The notes: generated by a model from the sequence alone, not told the origin. 22,200 nucleotides of DNA from an uncultured Collinsella sp. (GCA_902464965.1 CABQLI010000030.1:1-22200); one strand, 5' to 3'. Positions 13,224 through 22,000 are shown, numbered from the stretch's first letter. Translations and numbers: made by a program.

Positions 13224-13252
13224 AGCATACGCGGCGGCAGACGCCCTTCCAA
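13224..13252 (-). promoter_or_regulatory. Promoter of the XRE/TipAS regulator gene
   Basis: On the minus strand TTGGAA (13247-13252) and TATGCT (13224-13229) are 17 bases apart, each matching four of six consensus bases. The predicted start leaves a leader of about 25-30 bases with AAAGGAG before ATG 13193. Confidence 0.45.
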
Positions 13253-13267
13253 GCAACCGTTGGTTGC
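13253..13267. promoter_or_regulatory. Palindromic operator candidate between the XRE regulator and trmO
   Basis: GCAACCGTTGGTTGC is a perfect inverted repeat with six-base arms around GTT. It directly abuts the -35 element of the regulator gene, a normal place for an autoregulatory site. Assignment to this regulator is inferred from position only. Confidence 0.4.
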
Positions 13268-13321
13268 ACGGCGGGGGACCGCGGCGAAGAATTGCACGCA
13301 ACGCCCCACGCCTCCATGCCG

Positions 13322-13327
13322 TACAAT
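13322..13327 (+). promoter_or_regulatory. -10 element of trmO, indicating a leaderless transcript
   Basis: TACAAT ends seven bases before ATG 13335, so transcription would begin at or next to the start codon. No ribosome binding site is present before that ATG, as expected for a leaderless message. No clear -35 is seen. Confidence 0.45.
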
Positions 13328-13334
13328 GACCGGC

Positions 13335-14072
13335 ATGGAACCTATTGCACACATACATACCGACCTGCCGCAGAAGTTCGGCATCCCGCGCAACAGCTTT
13401 TTGGCGCCTCATCTGCAGGGACGCATTGTCTTTGAGCCGGAATTTGCCTCCAATGCAGCGGTTGAGGGCCTGGACTCCTTCTCTCACCTATGGCTGTTGT
13501 GGCGCTTCGAAAACGGAACGCCCGGCGGCACGGCTAAGGACATAGCTGCCGATGCCAAGTCGCAGGACAGGTCCGGCACCAGCGCAAAATGGTCGAAGAC
13601 CGTGCGCCCGCCGCGTCTGGGCGGAGCCGAGCGTGTGGGCGTGTTTGCCACGCGCAGTCCGTTTCGCCCTAATCCCATCGGTCTTACCTGCGTCAAGCTC
13701 GATCGCGTTGAGCTCACCGACGATGGCCCCATCATCCATGTGCTGGGGGCCGATCTGCGCGACGGCACGCCTATCTACGACATTAAGCCCTACATTCCAT
13801 TTGCCGACTGTCACCCGGATGCGACGGGCGGCTGGATTGAAGACGCGCCGTGGCAAGAGCTCGACGTCGAGTTCCCGCAGGCGCTGCAGGATATGGTCCC
13901 GCCTGCAAAGCTCCCCGGCCTGGTCGAGGTCCTTCGCCAAGATCCGCGCCGCGCAGGCAGCAAGCACGAGCCAAACCGCGCCTATCATCTGGCCTTCGCC
14001 GGGCTCGACATATCGTTTACGGTCGACGAAACCCAGCTAACCGTAGTCGCCGTCAACGACGCGCGGGGCTAA
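13335..14072 (+). CDS. trmO: tRNA (N6-threonylcarbamoyladenosine37-N6)-methyltransferase TrmO
   Basis: A 245-residue protein of the TrmO/YaeB family, which methylates t6A at position 37 of certain tRNAs using S-adenosylmethionine through an unusual beta-barrel fold. It starts MEPIAHIHTDLPQKFGIPRNS and carries the family hallmarks LDSFSHLWLLWRF, ERVGVFATRSPFRPNPIGLT and LRDGTPIYDIKPYIPFAD; the C-terminal part completes the usual length. ATG 13335 is preferred over ATG 13326 because the latter lies inside the TACAAT promoter element. The open frame runs far upstream, but only as an antisense shadow of the regulator gene. It is divergent from the XRE/TipAS gene and followed by a MalY-type gene 112 bases on. 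Confidence 0.92.
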   Translation: MEPIAHIHTDLPQKFGIPRNSFLAPHLQGRIVFEPEFASNAAVEGLDSFSHLWLLWRFENGTPGGTAKDIAADAKSQDRSGTSAKWSKTVRPPRLGGAERVGVFATRSPFRPNPIGLTCVKLDRVELTDDGPIIHVLGADLRDGTPIYDIKPYIPFADCHPDATGGWIEDAPWQELDVEFPQALQDMVPPAKLPGLVEVLRQDPRRAGSKHEPNRAYHLAFAGLDISFTVDETQLTVVAVNDARG

Positions 14073-14184
14073 CCTACCATTCGTCTGAACCCGTCAAATT
14101 AAGCGCCAAACCCCATGCCAAAACCGCCCACGCTGGCGGACAATAACGCCTACCAAAACAATCAACTTTGCACGGGAGCTCAGC

Positions 14185-15399
14185 ATGAAATACGACTTTA
14201 GCTCGCTTATCGACCGCCACGGCATGGATGCCATCGCCGTTGACTCTTGGGGCGAGATCCCCGGTATGGCTCCGAACGCACCCGACGAGGGCTTCGACCG
14301 CATTCCCATGTGGGTGGCCGACATGAACTTCGCCACGGTGCCCACGGTGCAGGAGTACATCATCAAGCGCGCTCAGCACCCCATGTTTGGCTACTTCAAT
14401 CCGCGTCCCGAGTACTTCGACCGCATCATCGAATGGCAGAGTCGCCGCAATGGAGTTGAGGGTCTGCGCCCTGAACATATCGGCTACGAAAATGGCGTGC
14501 TGGGCGGTGTCGTGTCGACGCTGCGCGCGTATGTTCAGCCGGGCGATGCGGTGCTGGTCCACAGTCCCACCTACATTGGTTTTACCAAGTCTATCGAAGC
14601 CGCGGGTTATCGTATTGTCCACAGCCCGCTTAAGCTCGACGACCAGGGCGTGTGGCGCATGGACTTTGAGGACATGGAGCGCAAACTCGCCCAAAACCAC
14701 ATCCATGCCGCGGTGTTCTGCTCGCCGCACAATCCCTGCGGCCGCGTGTGGGGGCGTGACGAGATCGAGCGCGCCATGGACATCTATCGCCAGCACGATT
14801 GCGTGGTGATCTCGGACGAGATTTGGTCCGATATCATCCTGCCGGGGCACAAACATATCCCGACGCAGTCGGTAAGCGAGGACGCCCGCATGCGCACGGT
14901 TGCCCTCTACGCACCGAGCAAGACGTTCAACCTGGCGGGCCTGGTCGGCAGCTACCATATTATCTACAACGAGACGCTGCGCGACCGCGTGTGCGCCGTG
15001 TCCAACAAGACTCACTACAACGAGATGAACGTCCTCTCCATGCATGCGCTTATCGGTGCCTACCAGCCGCAGGGCTACGAGTGGGTGGACGAGCTCAACC
15101 AGGTGCTTGCTGGCAATATCGAGTACTTCTGCACGTATGCAGAAAAACACTGGAAGGGCGTGTCTTATTCACGTCCGCAGGGCACCTACATGGTGTTTCT
15201 GGACTGCACCGAGTGGTGCCGCGAGCATGGCCGCGATATTCAGTGGTTGCTCGACGAGGGGGCGCGCGTGGGCGTTGGCTACCAGGATGGCCGTCCGTTC
15301 CACGGACCCTGCCACATTCGCGTGAATCTGGCGCTGCCGCTTTCGCGCGTAAGGGAGGCGTGCGACCGCCTAGACCGCTACGTTTTTAATGCACGGTAA
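14185..15399 (+). CDS. MalY/PatB-family PLP-dependent C-S lyase (cystathionine beta-lyase type)
   Basis: A 404-residue fold-type I aminotransferase-family enzyme with GGGAG six bases before ATG 14185. The start PMWVADMNFATVP is the typical MalY/PatB substrate-side motif. Asn183 lies in SPHNPCGRVW, Asp211 in VISDEIWSDI and the PLP-binding Lys246 in APSKTFNLAGL; the carboxylate-binding Arg is in HIRVNLALP near the C-terminus. Such enzymes cleave the C-S bond of cystathionine or cysteine to give pyruvate, ammonia and homocysteine or sulfide; some also act as regulators (MalY of E. coli). Which role applies here is not visible. It appears to be monocistronic and is followed by a long GC-rich hairpin. 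Confidence 0.9.
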   Translation: MKYDFSSLIDRHGMDAIAVDSWGEIPGMAPNAPDEGFDRIPMWVADMNFATVPTVQEYIIKRAQHPMFGYFNPRPEYFDRIIEWQSRRNGVEGLRPEHIGYENGVLGGVVSTLRAYVQPGDAVLVHSPTYIGFTKSIEAAGYRIVHSPLKLDDQGVWRMDFEDMERKLAQNHIHAAVFCSPHNPCGRVWGRDEIERAMDIYRQHDCVVISDEIWSDIILPGHKHIPTQSVSEDARMRTVALYAPSKTFNLAGLVGSYHIIYNETLRDRVCAVSNKTHYNEMNVLSMHALIGAYQPQGYEWVDELNQVLAGNIEYFCTYAEKHWKGVSYSRPQGTYMVFLDCTEWCREHGRDIQWLLDEGARVGVGYQDGRPFHGPCHIRVNLALPLSRVREACDRLDRYVFNAR

Positions 15400-15409
15400 G
15401 TGTGCGCTG

Positions 15410-15451
15410 CATGCGGGGCCTTCTGCCAAGTCGGCTAGAAGGCCCCGCATG
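15410..15451 (+). terminator. Long GC-rich hairpin after the MalY-type gene
   Basis: A perfect 15-bp stem, CATGCGGGGCCTTCT (15410-15424) / AGAAGGCCCCGCATG (15437-15451), has a 12-base loop. It lies ten bases after the stop codon. No T-run follows, but stem strength and place make a terminator likely. Confidence 0.7.
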
Positions 15452-15492
15452 GTAATGCGTCTGTAACCATTGGGCGCTCGAGTGGTTTCATT

Positions 15493-15501
15493 TGCTATTA
15501 T
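15493..15501 (+). promoter_or_regulatory. Extended -10 promoter of the solute-binding protein / kinase operon
   Basis: TGCTATTAT is an extended -10 element (TGn plus TATTAT, five of six consensus bases). Transcription would begin about 35 bases before ATG 15543. No good -35 is seen, which is common when an extended -10 is present. Confidence 0.4.
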
Positions 15502-15542
15502 TTTTAGCATTTCAGTCTGTAAACAGGATCGTCTGGAGCTCG

Positions 15543-16412
15543 ATGAAAAGACCCCGTCGCTCGGTTGCCATATCGTTGTTCGTTGCGCTTGCAGTGGTGA
15601 GTGCTTTTGTCGTAGCGATAGCTGGCTGCTCTGGGTCGAATGACGAAGCCTCGACGTCTGCATCAAAAGGTCTGGAAGCCTCGCAGGTCAAGGACGACAA
15701 TCTTAAGACGCTCAACGTCGGCAGCGACCTCTATCCACCGTTTGTGTATGCCGACGAGTACGGCGATATCGTTGGCCTGGACGTCGAGATATTAACCGTG
15801 GCTTTGGCCCGCATTGGTTACAAGCCACAATACCAGCTGATCGATTGGGAAAAGAAGAAAGAGCTGCTGGCGAACGGCGAGCTCGATTGCGTCATGGGCA
15901 GCTTTAGCATGACGGGTCGCGAAAACGAGTATCGTTGGGCTGGCCCGTACCTTGCGAGTCGCCAGGTGGTCGCGGTCGATCCCCAGAGCGATATCTACAC
16001 GCTTGCCGATCTTGAGGATAAGATCGTGGCGGTTCAGTCCACCACCAAGCCCGAGGGCATTTTGCTCAATCGCACAAATGAAAACGTTCCGCAGATCAAG
16101 GAACTCTACTGCTTTTCGGACCGTTCATGCCTGAACCCGGCGCTCGTCGAGGGCCTGGTCGACGCCATCGCCGCGCATGAGTCCTTGCTGCTCACCTACG
16201 AAAAAGACTATGGCGTAACGTATCGCATTTTGGATGAGCCGTTGCTAGAGGTCGGTTTGGGCACCGCTTTCGATATCAACGATACGCGCGGCATCGACGT
16301 CAAGCTCACTCATGCCTACCAAGAAATGCTTGCCGATGGCACCATGGAACGCCTGGTGTCAAAGTACTTTGATGACCCTTCACCATTTTTGAATGTGGAG
16401 GGCCTGTCATGA
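15543..16412 (+). CDS. Extracellular solute-binding lipoprotein (SBP_bac_3 type)
   Basis: ATG 15543 follows GGAG by four bases and gives 289 residues. A basic start and hydrophobic helix end in the lipobox VAIAGC (Cys29), so the protein is lipid-anchored outside the cell. The rest fits the amino-acid-type family 3 solute-binding fold: LNVGSDLYPPFVYADEYGDIVGLDVEI at the start of the domain, ELLANGELDCVMGSFSMTGRE in the hinge area, and LTHAYQEMLADGTMERLVSKYF at the end. No ABC permease or ATPase follows. Instead its TGA overlaps the ATG of a hybrid kinase by four bases. It is therefore probably a ligand-presenting partner of that kinase rather than a transport component. The ligand is unknown. 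Confidence 0.88.
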   Translation: MKRPRRSVAISLFVALAVVSAFVVAIAGCSGSNDEASTSASKGLEASQVKDDNLKTLNVGSDLYPPFVYADEYGDIVGLDVEILTVALARIGYKPQYQLIDWEKKKELLANGELDCVMGSFSMTGRENEYRWAGPYLASRQVVAVDPQSDIYTLADLEDKIVAVQSTTKPEGILLNRTNENVPQIKELYCFSDRSCLNPALVEGLVDAIAAHESLLLTYEKDYGVTYRILDEPLLEVGLGTAFDINDTRGIDVKLTHAYQEMLADGTMERLVSKYFDDPSPFLNVEGLS

Positions 16413-18601
16413 TCGATGCGCCCGACCACGCCGCTCGGGAGCGGGATAATCGTTCGGCAGGGGCATGGCTTCTTGTCGCTCTGCTGGGGATAGTGCTCTC
16501 GGTTGCTGCCGGCATGATGAGCTACGGCTACATGACGGCCCAAGCCGAGCAGCGCTTTGCCGACGTTGTCGATTACGTGGCGACGCAGAGCCTTTCCTAC
16601 GATGCATTCAACAGCGCCTATACGACCAAAAACCTGATTCGCGTTATGGAGATCGCCGGAGAGACTGCCCGCGATATGGAGCGCGACGGTTCGGTGGATA
16701 GCGCCATGCTGGAGCAATATGCCGACCAGTTCAACGTGAGCGCGCTGATCGTGACGGACGCATCGGGCAATTTGGTGTCCGAGTCCTCGACGGGCGATGT
16801 AGGCTACGAGTCGCTCGCTACGTATCTCAAAGAATCACCCGTGCTGGAGGTGGCAACTCATCCGCTTAAGTCCTATACCGCCCGCATCACGCTTGCGGAT
16901 GATTCGGTCGCAGACATTGGCTGCGTGACTCGGCAGGATGGCGAGGGCATCGTTATCGCGGTAAGGCATCAGAGCGCGAAGGCGGTTGCAGGCAATACAC
17001 TCAAACTGCAGAGCTTGCTTGATGGCTATGAAACCATCGATAGCGGCAATATCGTGATCGAAAGCGACGGCAAGGTCGTTGCGACCAATGCCGTTGAACC
17101 CACCGTATTGGGCGTATTCGATCTGCCTGCGACGGACGTCTTCATTGTCGACGGTATTAAGGATCGATGCCTGGCTGGTAAGGTCAGATTGGTTAACGCC
17201 GACGGCGAGTGGTATTTGGGCACATTTGGAAAAGCGCACAAATTCTATGTGTACACCTATGCCTCGGCGCGGCGCTACTTTGAGGTCGTCGCGGCTGTTG
17301 CTGCCGGCGTGCTGGCGCTCTACAGCGGTGTTATAGCCGTTGTTGTGACGGTGCGTCGCCGCGCTGATCGCCGACGTTTGACGGACTTGCTGCAGCAGGA
17401 GCGCGACTATGGCGACAAGCTGGCAAAGGCGGCGCGTGAGGCCTCGTCTGCCAACTCGGCAAAGACAGAGTTTCTGCGTCGCATGAGCCACGATCTGCGC
17501 ACGCCCATCAACGGCATTCGCGGCATGGTCGAGGTCGGCGATGCCAATGCGGACGATTTGCAAAAGCAGACCGAGTGCCGCTCAAAGATCTGGACGGCAT
17601 CGGGACTGCTGCTCGACCTTGCCAACGAGGCACTCGATATGAGTCGCCTGGAGAGCGGACAGGTCGACCTGAACCTCGTGCCCATAAATTTGGTGGCCCT
17701 CAACTGTGAAGTGCGCGATATTCTGGAGCGCCAGGCCGAGGAGCGTCTGGTGACAATTATCTGCGACCAGCAGACGCTTAATCATCCCTATGCGCGGGTG
17801 AGCGTGACGCACCTCAAGCGCTTGTTGCTCAATATTGCCGGCAATGCCGTCAAGTACAACCGCCAGGGCGGCTATGTCCGCCTGGTGTGCCGCGAGGTGG
17901 AGCCAGCGGATGGCGTCCCTGTCTATGAATACACGATCGCCGATAACGGTATTGGCATGAGCGAGGAGTTCCAACAGCACCTCTACGAGCCGTTTTGCCG
18001 CGAGGAGCAACAGGTGGAAGGCGCTTCATCGGGAACTGGCCTGGGCGCGCCTATTGCAAAACAGTTGGTCGAGCTTATGGGCGGAACCATGAGCTTTACG
18101 AGCGTCTTGGGGCAGGGGACGACGTTTACCATCCGTCTGCCGTTCGAGAAATGCAAACGCTCCGAGATTCCTCAGGCAGTTCGCGCGGATGCGGGCGATG
18201 GCGATGCGCTCCAGGGCTTGCGCGTTTTGCTCGTAGAGGATAACGATCTGAATGCCGAGATCGCGCAGTTTACACTCAGCCGTGCCGGTGCCGTTGTGAC
18301 GCATGCTAAGGATGGCGAGTCTGCCGTTGAGGCGTTTGCCGCGAGCGCACCGCACGAGTACGACGTGGTGTTGATGGACATCATGATGCCGGGCATCGAT
18401 GGCCTTGAGGCCACGCGTCAGATTCGAGCGCTCGATCGCGAGGATGCCGCGACCACGCCGATTATCGCCGTGAGCGCCAACGCCTTTGCCGACGACCGCA
18501 GGCTTTCGCGTGAGGCGGGCATGGATGCGCACCTGAGTAAACCCGTGAGCTCGCAGGAGCTCGTCGAGGCGCTAGCGCACATTGCCGCCGACGCTTCATA
18601 A
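16409..18601 (+). CDS. Hybrid sensor histidine kinase with double-Cache-like sensor and receiver domain
   Basis: The 730-residue protein starts in an ATGA overlap with the lipoprotein gene. Helices at about 18-40 and 293-316 enclose a ~250-residue outside domain of Cache type (FNVSALIVTDASGNLVSES, NIVIESDGKVVATN). The phosphoacceptor His361 is in RRMSHDLRTPINGI. The ATPase domain has N-box NIAGNAVKYN (475-484), G1 DNGIGM, and SGTGLGAPIAK as G2. A C-terminal receiver (about 603-728) has Glu610/Asp611, phosphoacceptor Asp657 (VLMDIMMPGIDG) and Lys711. All catalytic residues are present. There is no output domain, so the phosphate must go to a separate protein, or the receiver acts as a sink. 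It closely resembles the kinase at 19196-22000, mainly in the HisKA-to-receiver part. Confidence 0.92.
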   Translation: MIDAPDHAARERDNRSAGAWLLVALLGIVLSVAAGMMSYGYMTAQAEQRFADVVDYVATQSLSYDAFNSAYTTKNLIRVMEIAGETARDMERDGSVDSAMLEQYADQFNVSALIVTDASGNLVSESSTGDVGYESLATYLKESPVLEVATHPLKSYTARITLADDSVADIGCVTRQDGEGIVIAVRHQSAKAVAGNTLKLQSLLDGYETIDSGNIVIESDGKVVATNAVEPTVLGVFDLPATDVFIVDGIKDRCLAGKVRLVNADGEWYLGTFGKAHKFYVYTYASARRYFEVVAAVAAGVLALYSGVIAVVVTVRRRADRRRLTDLLQQERDYGDKLAKAAREASSANSAKTEFLRRMSHDLRTPINGIRGMVEVGDANADDLQKQTECRSKIWTASGLLLDLANEALDMSRLESGQVDLNLVPINLVALNCEVRDILERQAEERLVTIICDQQTLNHPYARVSVTHLKRLLLNIAGNAVKYNRQGGYVRLVCREVEPADGVPVYEYTIADNGIGMSEEFQQHLYEPFCREEQQVEGASSGTGLGAPIAKQLVELMGGTMSFTSVLGQGTTFTIRLPFEKCKRSEIPQAVRADAGDGDALQGLRVLLVEDNDLNAEIAQFTLSRAGAVVTHAKDGESAVEAFAASAPHEYDVVLMDIMMPGIDGLEATRQIRALDREDAATTPIIAVSANAFADDRRLSREAGMDAHLSKPVSSQELVEALAHIAADAS

Positions 18602-18604
18602 GCA

Positions 18605-18642
18605 TATGGCTCGGTTCCAAGGTGGGTTGGAACCGGGCCATA
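18605..18642. terminator. Bidirectional terminator between convergent genes
   Basis: A 16-bp stem (18605-18620 with 18627-18642) with one G-T wobble and the loop GGTGGG begins three bases after the hybrid kinase stop. It also lies about 30 bases past the end of the oppositely oriented flavoprotein gene. The symmetric stem suits termination from both sides. Confidence 0.8.
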
Positions 18643-18671
18643 TTGCTATTGATGAGACCTGCTTTTGGAGC

Positions 18672-19151
18672 TTACTTTTCCTGAATCTGCTTACCGCAGA
18701 GATGCTCAATCGTAATCTCGTAGAGTTGGACGCCCTTGATGTCCTTGGCGATCTCCTCCTCGACTTCCTCGGCGGAAGGGTAGTACTTAAGCGCGAGCTG
18801 GCGGACTTTGTCCTCGATAAACGCGGGAGTGTCATTCGCCAGGCGACAACGGCCAAAGACGACGGTGCTCATAACGTAGGGAGCCCAGTCGCCGTCCTGG
18901 TACCACTCGTTGCCGTAAACGGTAAAACAGACCTTGTCATCGCGCTTGAGTGCGTCGACCTTGTGGCCGGCTTTGGCACCATGGAAATAAATCTTGTCGT
19001 GCTCGGTGTCGAAGAAGTAGTTGACGGGAATGGCGTACGGGTAGCCATCGTCGCCGTTGACGGCAAAGACGCCGCGCTTGCAGGTAGCGAGCAGTTCGCG
19101 CGCTTCCTCGTCGGTGATGGCGCGTTTCTTTCGACGTAAGGGCCTAAACAT
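18672..19151 (-). CDS. Pyridoxamine 5'-phosphate oxidase-like FMN-binding split-barrel protein
   Basis: A 159-residue protein with AGAAAGGA before ATG 19151. It begins MFRPLRRKKRAITDEEARELL. The split-barrel motifs of the NimA-like subgroup follow: GVFAVNGDDGYPYAIPVNYFFD, KIYFHGAKAGHKVDALKRDDKVCFTVYG and VVFGRCRLANDTP, then a helical end. The His in YFHGAKAGHK belongs to the stretch that contacts FMN or haem in this family. These proteins reduce nitro compounds (Nim), bind flavin or cofactor F420, or have no proven role. It is probably a soluble redox protein. It lies 45 bases downstream of the fused solute-binding kinase on the same strand, behind its own ribosome binding site, so co-transcription is possible. 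Confidence 0.85.
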   Translation of the reverse strand: MFRPLRRKKRAITDEEARELLATCKRGVFAVNGDDGYPYAIPVNYFFDTEHDKIYFHGAKAGHKVDALKRDDKVCFTVYGNEWYQDGDWAPYVMSTVVFGRCRLANDTPAFIEDKVRQLALKYYPSAEEVEEEIAKDIKGVQLYEITIEHLCGKQIQEK

Positions 19152-19195
19152 CGTTGGCTTCCTTTCTGCTGTGTATGGTGGTTGAGCACAAACTA

Positions 19196-22000
19196 TTATA
19201 GCGAAACAGTTCCGTTTTTCTTGATGCGGGCGAGCATGTTTTTGAGCTTGTTAAAGTCGAGCGGCTTGGGCAGGTGAGCGTTCATGCCGGCATCGTGTGC
19301 CGCCTGGGCATCCTCGGCAAAGGCGTTGGCGGTGAGCGCAATGATGGGGATATCGGCTGCATCGGCCTTCTCGCTCAGACGAATCGCGCGGGTTGCCTCA
19401 TAGCCGTCCATGCCCGGCATCATGATGTCCATTAGAATTGCATCGAAGCTACCCGCGGGACGGCCAACGTATAGATCGACCGTTTCGTTGCCGTCGGCGG
19501 CACGAGTCACGACGATGCCCTCGCTTTCGAGCAGAGCCTGGGCAATCTCGGCATTGAGCTCGTTGTCTTCTGCCAAAAGGACGTTCATGCCGGCAAGCGA
19601 GCAGCTGTTTGCCTGGCCGTCCGCACGTTCTCCTGCCTGAGGGTTCTTGTCGATATCGAGCGGAATCTGGACGTTGAACGTACTCCCCACGCCAACCTCA
19701 CTCGAAATCTCAATCGTGCCGCCCATCAGTTCAATAAGTGACTTGACGATTGGCATGCCCATGCCGGTTCCCTGGAACTTGCTGCGCGCATCGTCACCTT
19801 CCTGGGCAAACGGCTCATAGATATGCTTTAAAAACTTGGGAGTCATGCCAATGCCGGTATCCGAAACGCTAAAGCAAAAGAGCGCGCGCCCGTTATCGAG
19901 TGGCTTGGTCTTTGAACTAAAGGTGACGGAGCCGCCGTGCTTGTTGTACTTAATGCTGTTGTCTAACAGGTTGATCATGATCTGTCGGATATGGGTGGGA
20001 CTGCCGATCATGTATGGCCCCGTGGCGTACGGCAGACTATTGTCCTGCATGGTGATGCCGTTACTGGACGCGCGGAGCTTGCACAGAACCAGCGTATTGT
20101 CACAGAGCTCTTTGAGGTTAAAAGGCGCATGCTCCAGTGTTAGCTTGCGGTCTTCGATTTTGCCCATCTCGAGGATGTCGTTGATCAGCGAGAGCAGGTG
20201 ATTGGCGGCAACGCGCGCCTTGGCACGGCTCTCGCGGGCGACCTTGATATCGCCTTCCTTCAATTCCTCAATCTCGATAAGGCCCAGGATGCCGTTGAGC
20301 GGCGTACGGATGTCGTGGCTCATGCGCGTGAGGAATGCCGTCTTAGCGGCGTTGGCAGCGTCGGCTTTCTGCCGTTCTTTCTGCGCACGTTGAAGCGACC
20401 AGACAAGGATGACGATGCCGGTGAGCAAAATGCAGATGACGACTGCCGCAATGACGATGCGGTTGCGGTAGAGAAGTCGGAACGCATTCGATTCTTGCGC
20501 CGAGTACGATGTGGGGGAATAACTGCTTGCAGAGAGCGATTCGCCAGCATTGACGATGCCCCTATTAATGATTCCCAACAGCACGGGTTTGCCGCGCGAA
20601 ATCAAACACGATAGCTGTGCCGTGTCGGTGAGCTCCTGTGTTTGGAAATCCTCGATGTCGTAGGTGTCGCGGATGGTTTTCAGGCGCGTGCTGGGGACAA
20701 TGATGCAACTCGCCTCCCCCTTATTGAGGGCTTCGAGTGCCTCGTTGCCATTCGGATACTCGGTTACCTTTGCGTCGGGGAATAGGTTTTCGAGCTCAAG
20801 ACGGTTGACGATCGCGTCTGCTGTGCAAGCGATGTTCTTAAGGTCACTGTTCAGGTTGCTGCTGCTGTGAATGGCGGTTAGGGAAACCGTTCCCATCGGG
20901 TTTGACAGGATGACCCCTGCCTGCTCGGCAAGCCAGTAGTCGCGAAACAACGGCAGGGCGACATCGATGGTCCCTTTGGAAAGGGATTTGATCATTTGCT
21001 CGTTGTTCGAGAACGCTACTGTTGCAACCGTAATGCCAAACTTGTCGTGCAACGTCGTTGCAAGCGAGGCGAGCGATCCTTCCATTTCGCCGTCGTCATT
21101 TTGCGTGCAGTAGGGGAGTTTGTTTTTAAGATAGCCGATCGTGATGGTGTTGTCGTTTGCTTTGAGCCAGGAGCGCTCGGGGCCGGTGAGCGATGATGAG
21201 CCGCTGTTTTGGGCCGAGTAATTCGCCTTGACCTCGTCGTTATAGCGTGGGTTGACGCGGGCGATTGCCGTCATGGCGGCATTGATGTCGTTCATCAGGT
21301 CGGGGCGGCTTTTGGGGACGGCAAAATAGTAGTCACTCGAGCCAACGTAGAACATGGGCGACGCATCGGGCGACGAGATGGTGTCGTTCATGATGACGGC
21401 GTCGACCTCGCCGTCTGCAAGCGCCTCAAAGAGGGCGCCGCCGGTGCTGATTTCTTTATAGGTACAGGTGATGCCTTCGTTGGCGAGCCACTGCTGGCCG
21501 ACGAAGGTTTGCATAGCGCCGGGGTTGTAGCCGATGGTAAGGCCTTGGAGCGCTTGGGGGTCACCCTTGGCCAGGTCGTCGCGATCGGGCTTGGCGTAGA
21601 TGTAGTAGCGCTCGGCGCCCTCGGGGTTCGAGGAAAAGAGCAGCTTTTGGGCGCGTTCCTCGGAGTAGGAGATGTTGGGCATGAGGTCGATCTCGCCCGC
21701 CTCGAGCATGTCCATAAGCTCGGTGAAGGTGCCGGAGACGTATTCGTATTGCCAGCCCGGCGTGTAGTACGACAGCGTCTGCAGGTAGTCATAACCCCAG
21801 CCCGAAAGGCGCTCGCCCGGCGTGCCCTCCTGGAAGCCTTCGTTGTTGACGAGCCAACCGACGCGGACTGTCTTGACCTGCTGATCGGAGTCGGTGGCAA
21901 AGACGGGGGCGGGCATGATGGTGCTCAGTATGGCGAGTGCGGTAAGCGCGACAGCCAGGGCGCGATATATAACTGAACGAAGGACAGCGGAAGCTCTCAC
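19196..22000 (-). CDS. Hybrid histidine kinase with two fused solute-binding sensor domains
   Basis: GTG 22000 is preferred because AGGA lies six bases before it and a clean signal peptide follows (RASAVLRSVIYRALAVALTA... to PVFA). ATG 22033, 11 codons upstream, is the alternative but has no ribosome binding site. The product has 934 residues. Two tandem family-3 solute-binding domains (about 42-260 and 278-480; VRVGWLVNNEGFQ and ITIGYLKNKLPYCTQ) lie outside the membrane. A helix at about 516-537 leads to the kinase, with His562 (MSHDIRTPLNGI), N-box NLLDNSIKYN, G1 DTGIGM and G2 GTGMGM. A receiver with Asp858 (ILMDIMMPGMDG) completes it, in the BvgS/EvgS style but without an Hpt domain. It probably senses small metabolites or redox state; the partner regulator is not in the window. 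Confidence 0.92.
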   Translation of the reverse strand: MRASAVLRSVIYRALAVALTALAILSTIMPAPVFATDSDQQVKTVRVGWLVNNEGFQEGTPGERLSGWGYDYLQTLSYYTPGWQYEYVSGTFTELMDMLEAGEIDLMPNISYSEERAQKLLFSSNPEGAERYYIYAKPDRDDLAKGDPQALQGLTIGYNPGAMQTFVGQQWLANEGITCTYKEISTGGALFEALADGEVDAVIMNDTISSPDASPMFYVGSSDYYFAVPKSRPDLMNDINAAMTAIARVNPRYNDEVKANYSAQNSGSSSLTGPERSWLKANDNTITIGYLKNKLPYCTQNDDGEMEGSLASLATTLHDKFGITVATVAFSNNEQMIKSLSKGTIDVALPLFRDYWLAEQAGVILSNPMGTVSLTAIHSSSNLNSDLKNIACTADAIVNRLELENLFPDAKVTEYPNGNEALEALNKGEASCIIVPSTRLKTIRDTYDIEDFQTQELTDTAQLSCLISRGKPVLLGIINRGIVNAGESLSASSYSPTSYSAQESNAFRLLYRNRIVIAAVVICILLTGIVILVWSLQRAQKERQKADAANAAKTAFLTRMSHDIRTPLNGILGLIEIEELKEGDIKVARESRAKARVAANHLLSLINDILEMGKIEDRKLTLEHAPFNLKELCDNTLVLCKLRASSNGITMQDNSLPYATGPYMIGSPTHIRQIMINLLDNSIKYNKHGGSVTFSSKTKPLDNGRALFCFSVSDTGIGMTPKFLKHIYEPFAQEGDDARSKFQGTGMGMPIVKSLIELMGGTIEISSEVGVGSTFNVQIPLDIDKNPQAGERADGQANSCSLAGMNVLLAEDNELNAEIAQALLESEGIVVTRAADGNETVDLYVGRPAGSFDAILMDIMMPGMDGYEATRAIRLSEKADAADIPIIALTANAFAEDAQAAHDAGMNAHLPKPLDFNKLKNMLARIKKNGTVSL

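Noticed and set aside
12474..13334. Upstream extension of the trmO frame to 532 codons
   Set aside because: The extra part lies antisense to the XRE/TipAS gene and shows no TrmO homology; the family length is reached from ATG 13335.
14074..15150. Minus-strand open frame of 358 codons opposite the MalY-type gene
   Set aside because: The plus strand encodes a complete PLP enzyme with all active-site motifs. The minus frame is His/Val/Arg-rich, as expected from reading GC-rich codons backwards.
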